Positions 53,901-63,891 of a stretch of DNA of 64,000 bases are shown piece by piece. Numbering within the stretch: the first letter of the stretch is position 1; each line of letters opens with the position of its first letter. A model generated the notes under the pieces. That model did not search any database. It was not told the DNA's origin and saw nothing but the letters and a program-made list of their open reading frames with translations. The position numbers and the translations under genes are program-made. The stretch lies in NCBI RefSeq assembly GCF_000002985.6, contig NC_003281.10, forward strand, positions 13,206,001 to 13,270,000. Reading direction: 5' to 3'. The DNA comes from Caenorhabditis elegans. Lineage: Eukaryota > Nematoda > Chromadorea > Rhabditida > Rhabditidae.

Positions 53901-56536
53901 CCGAAAATTTTAATTTCGGGAATTTGCCGATTTGCCGGAAATTTCAATTCTGAGAATGTGCCGATTTGCCGAAAATTTAAATTCCGGGAATTTGCCGATT
54001 TGCCGGAAATTTTCAATTTCGGCAATTTCCCGATTTGCCGGAAATTTTCAATTTCGGCAATTTGCCGATTTGGCTGAAAAATATTCAGTGTTCAATTGAC
54101 GCAAACTGTAATAATCGAAAAGCTATTGGTATTTATATTCTCCAGTTGAAATAAATATATTTTGTTTGACCTACAAGTTTTTGATCTACTGCCAGTCTTT
54201 CGAACCGCGTCTACCAAAAAGGAGCGGAACAAAAAAAGATGATACAAATTCTTCCGTCACTTCTTTTCCCGTCGAACTTTTTCTTTTTGATTGACACTTT
54301 TTTTTTTGAAATTAGATTTTTGATCTTTTTAGTTGAAGAAATTCGAGTAGTACGCCGGCTTTATCACAATATTTTTTCTTAACAAACGTCATATTTTTCT
54401 TAATATTTACTATAAAAGTTGTAAAACCTACGTGGATGACCTCTGTGATACGTTTGCCTCGTTGTTTTTTTTGTTTGTCGAATGTTCTTTGATTGTTGAT
54501 GTCTTTTTTATTTATTTTTTCGCTCGCCTCTTACTTTTTTTGTTGATAATTTTCTGTAGATCACCCAAATATTTACGTTTTTTTTTTCAGTTTTCTCCTT
54601 CCCACTCAAACATTACGATTCCGAAGAACAGGATGGCTAGTAAGTTTTGGAAATTTTTTAATGGACGGGCTCTGAGCAAATTCTTCAAAAATTTCAAAAA
54701 AAAATTGATTCCACACTTTTAATCCAAAAATTTTCCAGAGAAAGACGCCAAGCAGCAGCGCGAAACTGTCAACGCCGCTTCTCACAAGAACAACCACTCC
54801 CAGCAGCCAAAATCGCAGAAGAAGGAGCCGCATCCGAAGAAGAATGAGCAGAAGAAGACGGAGCAGCCACGTGGATTCTTCAGAAAATGTAAAAAAATCT
54901 GAGAAATTTTTATATTTTTCGACATTTTCAAGCGAAACACCGAGCCGATATCCCTTTGTGTAGATTTACGAGCTCGTGTACTATGCGTGGGCAAGATTTA
55001 ACTGATTTTCTTTATATTTTAGATTGTCAATATTTGCCAATTTAACATGTTAAATGCAAAAAAAGTTAGCGAAAAACTGCAAAATCCTGCAAGAAAAATG
55101 GATTCAAGCTTGCCCGCGCGAGCTCGTAAATCTACACAAATCTTAAAGGGACATTGAGAAAACAATTTGTTTTCCAAGCCTACCAACGTCATATATTTCT
55201 TATCAATGCTCGGTATGATTACGTTGAATAAGCAACCACGTTATTTTTCAGTATTTCTAGCTTAAAACTGCAAAAAAAAACGTCTAGAATGCTGGAAAAA
55301 GGTATTCAAAATTCAGAAAACCACATTTAAAAAAAAAGTAAAATTTTGATTTTTTGAATTACCGCGCTTGTGTCGCTAAACTCCGCCCATAAAACCGTGC
55401 CGCACTTTTGTTTTTTTCAATTTCGACGCAAATTAATTGACACTTTTTTCGCTAAAAATTTGAAAAAACAGCACAAAAAAGCCGAAGTGCGGCACGGTTA
55501 TATGGGCGGAGTTTAGAGACAAAAGCGCGGTAATTCAAATGAGGAAAATTGGCAACAATTTCCATTCTTTCTCTATAGCTTTCTAAAAAATTCGAAGTTC
55601 GATGCACCATGAATTTTAGTCAAATTTAATGATATTTTTTCAGTGTTCGGATTCGTCTGGTCATGCGTCTTCTACCTGACAATCGTCGTCGCAACATCGA
55701 GCACCGTTGCAATCGCGCTCGACTGCAAGGGCCTCGGATCACCGATTCCTGGAACTGCTCCACTGTGCAAGGATCTTACATTGATGGCGACTGGAAACAA
55801 ACCATCTGCCGCATTTGTTAAGAACACCAGAGCCGCCTACGGATCAGTCTTGCAAGGATATCAGTGAGAATTTGAAGAATCCCATAAAAATTTTGATAGT
55901 TTTTTTCAGCAACCAAGTCAAGCCACACGTTGCTCCAGTTCAAGCCGCTGTCAGCAAAAAATGGAAGCAGTTTGCCAAGTCTGATGTTGGAGGAAAAGTC
56001 GAAAAGATTGCTATGAATATTCACGCTTGGATTGTGGATAAATGGGTCAAAATTCAGAGATTCGTTCAACAGACGGTATATTCTTTGATACAGAGGTTTA
56101 ACAAATTATATAAATATCACAATTTTCAGTGGAACAACGTTGCGGCTTGGTGGAAGAAGAACGGGCAAAAACAGTTTGGTCCAGCTCTTGAAGGATTCGT
56201 ACTTGGAGTCAAGATGGTTTTCCAAGTCGTTGCTGATGCTCTTCGCAGTGTTGGAGGTGCGGAATTTCGCAATTTTAGCTTCAGAACTACGGTAGCCGGT
56301 CTCGAAGCGAATTTTGCAAGTACAGTAATCCTTATGGGCGCACACATATTTGCACTTGAAAAAAATCGGACCTGCTACCGTATTTTCTGAGCAAAAATCG
56401 CAACTTATTAAAAATAATATCTCTAATTCCACTTTTTTCAGCTCTATTAGTCCATTTCTTCGCTCGCGCCAAGACTTTCTTCGTTGCCTTCGCCGATGGT
56501 GGATTCAATGCTGCAATGAACACTTTGAACCACTAG
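50904..56536 (+). CDS. LRRC59-like leucine-rich repeat ER membrane protein
   Basis: Eight exons: 50904-51097, 51155-51251, 51302-51587, 54739-54888, 55644-55863, 55910-56075, 56130-56256, 56442-56536, giving about 444 residues. Residues 15-160 hold about five leucine-rich repeats (for example LTKLDLSSNAITFLPESF, LQHLNLYNNQIEDLP, LKWLDLKKNPL). A long Lys/Glu/Ala coiled coil follows, then a Lys/Gln-rich stretch with many positive charges. A single transmembrane segment in exon 5 (FVWSCVFYLTIVVATSS) is followed by a C-terminal part of about 200 residues. The order LRR, charged coil, TM matches LRRC59, a ribosome-associated ER protein, but the C-terminal part is much longer than in the human protein (one TM near the end there). 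A second start at 54633 splices in frame to exon 4 (see separate entry). Confidence 0.87.
51770..52185. repeat. Large palindrome in intron 3 of the LRRC59-like gene
   Basis: The left ATAATATAATTGTTAAAAAA and ATCATCCGTTTTTTCTTTAA are answered by right-side TTAAAGAAAAAACGGATGAT and AACAATTATATTAT. The centre holds TTAATATATG...ATATTAATTGAAA. Arms are about 190 bp. It is a separate family from the other foldbacks in the window. Confidence 0.85.
53279..53473. repeat. 195-bp palindrome in intron 3 of the LRRC59-like gene
   Basis: GTAAATCTACGGGATCTCTG at the left and GATCCCGTAGATTTAC at the right. Inner partners are GGTAATCTTG/CAAGATTACC, AGCATTTATTGG/CCAATAAATG and GCTCTAGCAAGAT/ATCTTGCTAGAGC, with centre TATCTGTATCTAGCTAGATC. 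It has near-perfect arms. Confidence 0.9.
53596..54075. repeat. CGGCAAAT-family foldback in intron 3 of the LRRC59-like gene
   Basis: GATGGGCGGCAATCGCCG begins it. The right half has repeated TTTGCCGATTTGCCGGAAAT blocks separated by TTTCAATTCTGAGA-like spacers. The right end lacks the complementary CCGCCCA terminus, so the copy is truncated. Confidence 0.7.
54580..54639 (+). promoter_or_regulatory. Internal alternative start of the LRRC59-like gene
   Basis: A strong acceptor (TTTTTTTTTCAG, ending at 54591) is followed by 41 bases and ATG at 54633. The ATG exon has only seven coding bases, then donor GTAAGT at 54640. Both this exon and exon 3 leave one base, so either joins exon 4 (54739) in frame. 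The short form would be about 254 residues, lacking the leucine-rich repeats and starting with the basic tract and TM segment. The acceptor without an upstream exon suggests trans-splicing of an internally promoted transcript. Confidence 0.7.
55357..55542. repeat. Palindrome in intron 4 of the LRRC59-like gene
   Basis: GAATTACCGCGCTTGTGTCG and AACTCCGCCCATAAAACCGT at the left; ACGGTTATATGGGCGGAGTT and AAAAGCGCGGTAATTC at the right. Arms are about 55 bp around an AT-rich centre. The CTCCGCCCAT segment also occurs at 12187 and inverted as AAGCTCCGCCC near 20325. Confidence 0.88.
56286..56390. repeat. Short copy of the GGTCTCGACACGAC family in intron 7
   Basis: TACGGTAGCCGGTCTCGAAG at the left, GGACCTGCTACCGTA at the right, with a GGGCGCACA core. 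About 105 bp; internally deleted relative to copies A and B. Confidence 0.7.
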
Positions 56537-57318
56537 AACCCACACATTTCATGATCAAGTCTCAATTCTTTGTTCTGAAAGTGTTGTTTATTCTCCTCTC
56601 CTCTCTCTCCTCCTGCCCACTACGGTTATCGTCCCTTCAAAAAATCGATAAATTTACTCGTAGTTATCCACGTTTCCTCGAATTTAGTTGATTTTTGTAG
56701 ATCATTTTTCTCTAAAAATCGAATCCCCCGCCCCGCCCCCGCCTCCACCTTTCCAATATATTTTATTTATTTTCACTACGTCTTCTTACTGGTGTTTTTC
56801 CGTTTTTTTTGTTGTAGTTGCGGTTTGTTTCGGATCGCACACAATTTGTTTCCTCAGTATTTCATTTAATTTATATATGAAAATAATTATATTCACTGGT
56901 TTTTCAATTGTTTTTGGTATTTTGTCCCTTGAACTATATTATGTTACAGTTGGAAAATACGGGACCCGAGGTCTCGGCACGACAATTAAATTCGAAGAAG
57001 TGTGCGCCTTGAAAGAGACTACTGCGGATTTTTTTTTGTTTTTCACAAGAATTTTTTTAAAAAATTAAAAACGGGATATTTATATAATTCGATAGAAATT
57101 CTGGAACAACGAAATTTCGAAACTACAGTACTCTTAAAAGGCGCACACCCCTTTGCAGTGAACGAAAATCCGTCGTTTCGAGACCTGGCACAGTATTTTT
57201 TGCGGCAAAAATGACATAATGTGTTATAAATTCAGATTATTTTTGAATTAAACTATTTTAATTATTTAAAATAACATCTTTTTCAGACTGACAGTACATG
57301 TAACACTCGATTTTCGCG
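56537..57318. other. Intergenic region, with GGTCTCGACACGAC-family copy D
   Basis: The LRRC59-like 3' UTR and then a foldback copy at about 56951-57203 (GGTCTCGGCACGACAATT, GTGCGCCTTGAAAGAGACT; inverted GTACTCTTAAAAGGCGCACA, GTCGTTTCGAGACC). It ends with a TTTTTCAG acceptor (57279-57286), 32 bp before the next ATG, a likely trans-splice site. Confidence 0.6.
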
Positions 57319-58970
57319 ATGGATCTCCTCAGGTTGCCCTATTTGGGGCAACAAAAAATTCTTCAATTAGCGGATCCCGCTTCAGTGTGAGTTTAATTAT
57401 CGATTCTGCGAGTTTTATCGAAAAAATGCGAAAATGTAAAATTAAAAATAATCATTAAATTGGAAAACATCTTTATTCGAAAAAAAATTAAACAAAAAAA
57501 ATCAAAACTATATTTGTAATAAATCACCGAAAATGCGAAAAAAAACCGTTCGGGGGTTGCGAAATGACGCTCCGCCTCTTTTTCTGTGCGACGCTGCTTT
57601 TTGCAAAATTCCCGGATATACTTACAATTAATAAACGTTTAATTTTCAGCGTAAACTTCGCTCTATCGTCAGAAGAATGTGCACGGATCGTGAAAACCAT
57701 CAACTTATACGTTGAAGACTTGCGGCTCGTCATCTCCGGAGAATCGTGTAGAATTGAGCTCAAATTTTTCTATCATCAGAAAAAGTTCTCCTGGGCTTTC
57801 ATGCCGTCGCAAACTTCACGGATAGTAAAGTACTACAGAAATAAAACAATTTCCGAGACGATGTTTCCGTATGAAAGGATGATGTTGGCTGCAGATTTTG
57901 TAACGAAGGTCATCAGATTTCCAGTTTCTAGTGTCTCAGGCAATGGTGAAACTTGGAGAATGCAGGAATTAGTGAATTCAAGATTAATAAAGCAAGTCGA
58001 CAAGGTTCAATTGACGAACACGTTTATTGCTAATCCATGTCGATTTGAATTAAAGGAATTGGAAGTTCTTCTTATCAATCAGTGCAATTGGTTCACTACT
58101 AGTTCTTTGGAAGCTTGGAACCCAAAATACCTAAAAATCAAGACACCATACTTTTCAAGTTGGATGACTAATCTATTTATTCAAGATTGCTGCAACTTAG
58201 ATAAAAACGGGAAACTAAGAAGGATTGTATTCTATGGGAAATACAATAAAGTCCAGATTTTGGAAGATTTAAACTCGAAAAGATTCGAAAAAGGCAGACG
58301 ACAAGAAATCTACCCGTACGTTTATTCATTCTGGAGTACCGAAATCTGAGAAATATTTTCAAATGACTCCCTGATTCCGAATATCTATGTGAAAAAAATT
58401 CAAAAAAATTTCCCCGATTTTATATTTCAGCTTGAAATCGCGAATTTCATTTTCGTACCGATGAGATTTTTCAAACGCCAAATTATCAGAGACTTTTCAA
58501 TATTTATTGCTAGCTGATTTCCGTTTTTTTCAACGAGTTTCCTTTAGCAAAGACCGACGAAAATGAAGGAAACTCGTTGAAAAAACAGAAATCAGCATCC
58601 AATAAATATTGAAATCTCGTAAATCGACACCTGGCGACTCTGACGCGAAAATTCGGCGTTTGACATATCTCATGGGTACGAAAATGAAATTCGCGATTTC
58701 AAGCCCAAATATAAAATCAGGAAAATTTTATTGAATTTTTTCACTTAGATGTTGGAATCAGGGAGTCATTTTTTAAATATTTCTCAGATTTCGGTACTCC
58801 ACTTTTAAATCCGAAAATTAAATTTCAGAGGACCTAAGCCGCTTGACTGCAAACTCGGATACGATATCGAGCGTAAGGACGGCCTTCTGTCTACAATTGT
58901 TTTTGGACGAGAACGAATTGATTTTGTTTTCTGGCATGAAAGGTTTCCAGGAGACAATTATGAGTTTTGA
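57319..58970 (+). CDS. F-box-type protein with C-terminal FBA-like domain (gene A)
   Basis: Three exons: 57319-57386, 57650-58315, 58829-58970, phases consistent, about 291 residues. The start MDLLRLPYLGQQKI with the later VNFALSS reads like a nematode F-box (Leu-Pro near the start, then a Phe-x-Leu-Ser-Ser box). The remainder resembles the F-box-associated domain of the fbxb-type families, with a late DGLLSTIVFG segment and VFWHERFPG close to the C-terminus. Such proteins are substrate adaptors of Cullin-1 ubiquitin ligases; the substrate is unknown. A paralogue (gene B) follows 900 bp downstream on the same strand with the same exon pattern. Intron 2 is almost filled by a palindrome. AATAAA near 59021 is a likely polyadenylation signal. 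Confidence 0.7.
58330..58805. repeat. Palindrome filling intron 2 of F-box gene A
   Basis: Left blocks GGAGTACCGAAATCTGAGAA and AATGACTCCCTGATTCCGAA are answered by GAATCAGGGAGTCATTTTTT and TTTCTCAGATTTCGGTACTC on the right. Inside, ATTTCATTTTCGTACC pairs with GGTACGAAAATGAAAT, and AACGAGTTTCCTT pairs with AAGGAAACTCGTT at the centre. Arms exceed 200 bp. Confidence 0.9.
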
Positions 58971-59134
58971 TCTATTTTATAAATTTAATTTTATGGTGCT
59001 TTTATCGTGATCTCATGTGAATAAATAATCTTTTTATTTTCTTATGTTTCGAAAAAAATGTATTATTTAAGATTGGTTTTTTTCTGCCATATTTCATATT
59101 CTTATCTTAAGCTCCAGGCCTTTTCCAGGTATCC

Positions 59135-59415
59135 CCAAAAGAACGGTATCCGGTCTCGACACGACATTTTTGATGAAACTCAAAAGAGTATGTGCCTTTA
59201 AAGAGTGCTGTAATTCTCAATTTTTATAGATTTTTTACCTGTTTTCTCAACAGTTCGTATGTTTTACATTAAAAAAAAACCTTTCGTCGAAAAAATTCGC
59301 TGAAAATTCGATGGAAAATTTGCAGCAACGAAAGTTTCGAACTACAGTACTCGTTAAAGGCGCACAATCGTTTACATTTTTACAAAAATTGTCGTGTCGA
59401 GACCAATGGTGTTGC
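59135..59415. repeat. Foldback element, GGTCTCGACACGAC family, copy E
   Basis: AACGGTATCCGGTCTCGACA at the left and TGTCGAGACCAATGGTGTT at the right, with GTGCCTTTAAAGAGTGCTGT and ACAGTACTCGTTAAAGGCGC as inverted partners. Confidence 0.8.
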
Positions 59416-59544
59416 CGAAAAATTGTCGGTTTTTTTCGCAAAACATGTGTTTGAAAATTACTTAAAATTATTCAAGACTCGAATTTTTTTTCGATTTTTC
59501 GATATTTTTTCGACCCTTGGTCTCGAGAAATTTTTAAAACACAC

Positions 59545-59850
59545 AAAATTCTGACAATGCATATTGCAGAACATATTTGACGCGCAAAATATCTCACAGC
59601 GAAAACTACAGTAATCTTTCAAATTACTACTGTAGCGCTTGTGTCGATTTACCGGCTCTATCGATAGAATGCCAAATTTAAATTTTAGAAAAAAAAAAGA
59701 GAATAATATAATCGAACCCGTAAATCGACACAAGCGCTACAGTAGTCATGTAAAGGATTACTGTAGTTTTCGCAACGAGATATTTTGCGCGTCAAATATG
59801 TTGTGGAATACGCATTCTCAGAAAAAACGCATTCTAAGAATTTTGTGTAA
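59545..59850. repeat. Foldback element, GCGTATTGCGCAACATATTTG family, copy 5
   Basis: The left arm has AATGCATATTGCAGAACATA and ACTACTGTAGCGCTTGTGTC; the right arm has GACACAAGCGCTACAGTAGT and GTGGAATACGCATTCTC, with GCATTCT duplicated at the end. It reaches to about 20 bp upstream of the ATG of F-box gene B. Confidence 0.85.
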
Positions 59851-59871
59851 TAGCACTCTTAAAAGTTTAGA

Positions 59872-60885
59872 ATGGAGAGAACTCTACTCAATCTCCCGGA
59901 GCTCAGTTTGGCAAAAATTGTGGCCTATCTCGGACCAAATGCAACGTGGGTTTTAGTTTTTTTTCAGGGAAAAAAACAATTTTCTTATTTTCCAGCATCA
60001 ACTTTGCGCTGTCCTCTCCAATTGTCCGAGAATTCATCAAAACTCTGAACCTCTACGTAGAGTTTTTCTCGGTGGAAATCAATAATAATCGATGCGTCAT
60101 TCGTTTGAAATTTTTCTATTCGAAAAAGGAATTCGAATGGAAGTTCGTGCCACCAACATCGTGCCACCATAGGACTATAATCAGGAAATTGAATAGAAAA
60201 ACTGCATTATGCCAAAATCCATTGAAAGAGATGATGAAGGCGGCTGAATGGGTGACTGAATTGATAAGATTTCCGATTTCAAATGTTCATATCTGGGGAC
60301 CTGATTTCGAAGGATCTGCTGATCTTTTCGATTGGTCGGCTATACAACAATGTGAGGGCATTTCGATGAACCTAATCTCTACGATGAATGGAAATTTGGA
60401 AAACTTCAAAGATCTGGAACACCTTGAACTCAGTGGCTGTTCATGGTTCAGAGCGGAGCATTTTCGAGCATTGGAGGCAAATCGTGTTTCTCTTTATTGC
60501 TTAAACTTCACTGTTCAAGACGTGAATACTATTCTCAGAGATTGGACCCGAGGATCAAATGCGAAATTGGAAAATTTGATTGTTCATTCGAAAGAGATTG
60601 ATGGAAGAGTTCCAGGGCAAATTCTGGAAGGTCTCGATGTGAAACCATGGAACCACGAACAACGGCAGAAAATTTTCCCGTAAGTTTTCAAAAGTTTCCT
60701 GAAAGTTGCAAATTAAATTCTGTTTCAGAAAAGAAGAACCATTCCAATCATTAAACTGCGAGAAAGCGATGGATTTTGAACGAGCCGATGGTCTTCTCGC
60801 TTCTGTGATCATTAACGATAACGAGGTTGAGATGGTGGTTTGGCATAAAAGATTCTCCGACCAAGAGCCGATGGAAGAAGATTGA
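59872..60885 (+). CDS. F-box-type protein with C-terminal FBA-like domain (gene B)
   Basis: Three exons: 59872-59945, 59996-60679, 60729-60885, phases consistent, about 304 residues. It starts MERTLLNLPELSLAKIVAYL, an F-box-like beginning with Leu-Pro and a basic/hydrophobic pattern. It continues with INFALSSPIVREFIKTLNLY, closely parallel to gene A (VNFALSSEECARIVKTINLY). The C-terminal half has FKDLEHLELSGC, ILRDWTRGSNAKLENLIVHS and a final RADGLLASVIINDNEVEMVV region, typical of the FBA type 2 domain (inference by eye). Probable role: substrate-binding adaptor of an SCF ubiquitin ligase. The upstream 300 bp is a foldback repeat, so its promoter lies in or beyond the repeat. It converges on cpf-2, 128 bp away. 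Confidence 0.75.
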
Positions 60886-61013
60886 ATTTTCATTTAATTT
60901 TGTTGCAATAAACCAAATGTTGAATTTAAAAATGTGATCTTCATGAAATCGATAGTTACAAAACGGAAAAATTAGAATTAAAAGCACAAATACTCGAGAG
61001 ACGAGATCCATAT

Positions 61014-62883
61014 TTACTTGACATTTCTCTTCAACTGCTGTCTCAGCTCTATTATCTTCTCACGATCCCCAGCAGGAAGCATCTGAAGATCGTGCTCGCT
61101 GAGCTGCATGACTTGCATCAGAAGCTCCGCATTTTGCTGCTCTTCTTGATGATTTTGTTGTGGCTGCTGAACTGGAGGTCTCATCTGAACTGGTGGCTGC
61201 TGCTGTGGCGGTGGCTTGTACTGCTGTGGAGCCACTGGTTGCCCGTAATTTTGACCGTATTGAGGAGCTTGCGGATGTCCCATAGGTGGACCCATAGGTG
61301 GTCCCATCGGAGGACCCATAGATGGGCCAGGATGAGCAAATGTTGGCTTCGGTGGCATCGGCATCTGTTGTTGCTGAACCATTGGCGGTGCTCCTTGAGG
61401 TGTATTATGGAATGGTGTCAGCGTGGCGGCCTTATTACGATGAAGGAGTCCAAGTGCAGTCTGTGGATCAACGATTCGCATGACAACGGCGGCTTGGAGC
61501 ACCGCGTAGGCGATTTGTGGATGCTCGACCAGGAATTTGTGTAGTTCCGATGGATTGTTCTTCAGCGATTCTTGCAGTTGCTTCATTAGTTCGAACATTT
61601 TCTCCGGAGCCAGGGAGGCGACTGTTTGGGAGATTCTCTAAAATTTGTGATTTGAGAAAGAAAATGAGCTCGATAATGCATATTTAGGCCCTATTTCGTC
61701 ATTTTTGAGCATTTTCTATTCATTTTTGTGCAAATACGACTATTTTTCATCATTTTTAAGCTTAATTTGAGACAATTCATTACGAAATTCTTACAATTGA
61801 GCTCATTTTGAGACTATACGTTCAGAATGACTAAATAAGCTTAAAAATGACTAAACAAGAGCGAAGTTTGCCAAAAAATAATAAAAATGATTAAAATTTG
61901 GTCGAAGAGAACCAAAAATTGTTTTAAAAAAGTACGAAAATTACAAAAAATGACCAGTGTAGGTCATTTTGGAAATTTCTGGCGAATTTCGGTCATTTTC
62001 ATTCATTTTTGGGCATTTTTGGGCATTTTCAGGCCAATTGCAGTCATTTTCGAGCCGATTTCAGTCATTGTTGAACATTTCAGGCCAATTTCGGTCAATT
62101 TTGGACATTTCAGGCCAATTCCGGTCATTTTTGGACATTTCAGGCGAATTTTGGCCATTTTTGGATATTTCAGGGAAATTTCTGTCATTTTCAGGCCAAT
62201 TTCAGTCATTCCTGAACATTTCTGGCCAATTTTCGTCATTTTTAGACATTTCAGGCCAATTTCAGTCATTTTTGGACATTTCAGGCCAATTTCAGTTATT
62301 TTTTAGACATTTCAGGCCAATTTCGCTCATTTTTAGCTACCTCCGGTGCTTTTCCAGCATCACACTCTGGACCATACGGATTCTCTTCGACAGGAGCTGG
62401 AGCATTACTCGATGAGCCGAATTCTTCCATATTCATTCCACCAGCAGCACTGTCGACTCGCAAAATACGTCCACTCAGCTCGTAACTGAACATTTATTGA
62501 ATAAATAATTTATTTTTCAAATATTTAATACCCATTAAGGTTTCGAATTGCAACTTCGGCGGTTTGAATGTCTGGAAATTCAATAAATCCGTATCCCTTT
62601 GGCTTTCCGGTCTCCCGATCGTGAACCATTTTGATCGACAACACATTTCCTGCCTGAAAACTTTTTTTCAGTATTTTAATTGGAAAGAATAAAATAATAA
62701 TTACCTTTGAAAAAATGGAGCGAATCGTGTCTTCGGATACATCGTAGCTAATGTTTCCAACTGAAAAATGCGAAAATTACGTTTTTTTTTCGAAAATTCA
62801 CAGTTTCCTACCGAAAACTGAACGTTGAGATCGATCATTGCCCACTCCGGATGATTTGTATCCCCCGGACATCATTTTTCAAC
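61014..62883 (-). CDS. cpf-2: Cleavage stimulation factor 64-kDa subunit (CstF-64)
   Basis: Coding exons on the minus strand: 62875-62812, 62760-62705, 62653-62532, 62485-62341, 61637-61014, giving 336 residues. Residues about 15-95 form an RNA-recognition motif: VGNISYDVSEDTI (RNP2) and GKPKGYGFIEF (RNP1). The hinge region follows with QTVASLAPEKMFELMKQLQ and NPSELHKFLVEHPQIAYAVL, as in CstF-64 where it binds CstF-77 or symplekin. Then comes a Pro/Gln/Met/Gly-rich tract with repeated GPPMGPPM, and a conserved C-terminal helix bundle ending EKIIELRQQLKRNVK. CstF-64 binds the U/GU-rich element downstream of polyadenylation sites in nuclear pre-mRNA 3'-end processing. ATTTCCAG ends at 62884 on the minus strand, 8 bases before the ATG, a likely trans-splice site. 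The symbol is from memory. Confidence 0.95.
61965..62335. repeat. 30-bp tandem repeat in cpf-2 intron 4
   Basis: About eleven degenerate units of TTTCAGGCCAATTTCAGTCA followed by TTTTTGGACA. Because the period is a multiple of three, several frames on both strands stay open (for example repeated FGHFRPISVI). There is no splice signal connecting it to the gene, so it is treated as intronic repeat. Confidence 0.85.
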
Positions 62884-63890
62884 CTGGAAATTGAAAATGA
62901 ATAAATTAAATCGTCGATAAATCGATAAAAGCATTTAAGGAGTTGGAAACTGCACAGAGAAAAAACTATTCGAAAATAAATCGCGTGCCGCACACTTGCG
63001 AAAACTGCGCGCCCGCATTGCATATTCGTTGCCTCTAGCTCCACCCACATTTTTTGTGACGTCACAGCACAAGCAAAGTGACCCTCCGAAAATGACCGAT
63101 TTCCGCGGAAAAAGACGGAAATTGACATTGATTCTTGTTTGACACACATATTGATTGACAAAGATTTCGTATTTCGTCAAAAAATGATATCTTCTGCATA
63201 ATTTTTATTATTACACATTCTTAAAAATCGGGTACTACTCATTTTTCTTACGAAAAACTTTAAAATTCGAAAAAAAATGTCTTCTCATGAATAACAGCTT
63301 GTCTCTCCGACTATATTTTTCACATTTCCGCCAATATTTTCAGTTTTTTTTTTTTTTAGTTTTTCGCCGTTTGATTTATGAGCCAATTTCGCGCATTTTG
63401 ATTGATGGGAACAGCGTTGACGTGGGGTGTTAGTGTTCCCGAGAGATGCAGAGTATATATTTTATTTTGTTTTATTTAGTTGAAATGACAAAATTCAAAT
63501 AATTTTTTTAGTTTGAAAATATTTTTTGCCTAGTTTTTCCACTTCGAAACACCGCATAAACTAGTTATACCTGATGCCTGATGTTTGGTAGTTTTCTATT
63601 TTGGGAGTATTTGGAACTAATTGAAACGAAACATTTTCTATTTAAAAAAATTTATCAAATAATTCTTCCACATGTTTTCCAACCCTTTTTTAGACCAGCC
63701 GTTGAATTTTCAATAAATCGCTTCGAGATCTTCGATTTGACGACACACTGAAAATAGTGCTCTTTTCGAAATGGAAATTCAATAGCGCTCCACTGCCAAA
63801 CTAAACTTATTGGGCGCAAAGCAGTAATTTTAAAGAAATTTCCAGCTTCGAGTTTTGGAGACCGTAACAAATCTTCCAAAAATGCAAGGA
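62884..63890. other. Region upstream of cpf-2, no gene seen
   Basis: Contains the likely cpf-2 promoter area (GC-richer segment at 62985-63120 with TGTGACGTCACAGC near 63055, a CRE-like palindrome TGACGTCA) and a T-rich tract near 63340. No coding signal. Confidence 0.5.
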
Positions 63891-63891
63891 A

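Larger units (their letters stand above)
58971..59871. other. Region between the two F-box genes, mostly foldback repeats
   Basis: After the polyadenylation region of gene A come a copy of the GGTCTCGACACGAC family (about 59135-59415) and a copy of the GCGTATTGCGCAACATATTTG family (59545-59850). Only about 20 bp separate the second from the gene B start. Confidence 0.65.

Noticed and set aside
62003..62415. Three long overlapping frames on both strands
   Set aside because: They are produced by the 30-bp repeat and have no start context, splice link or domain.
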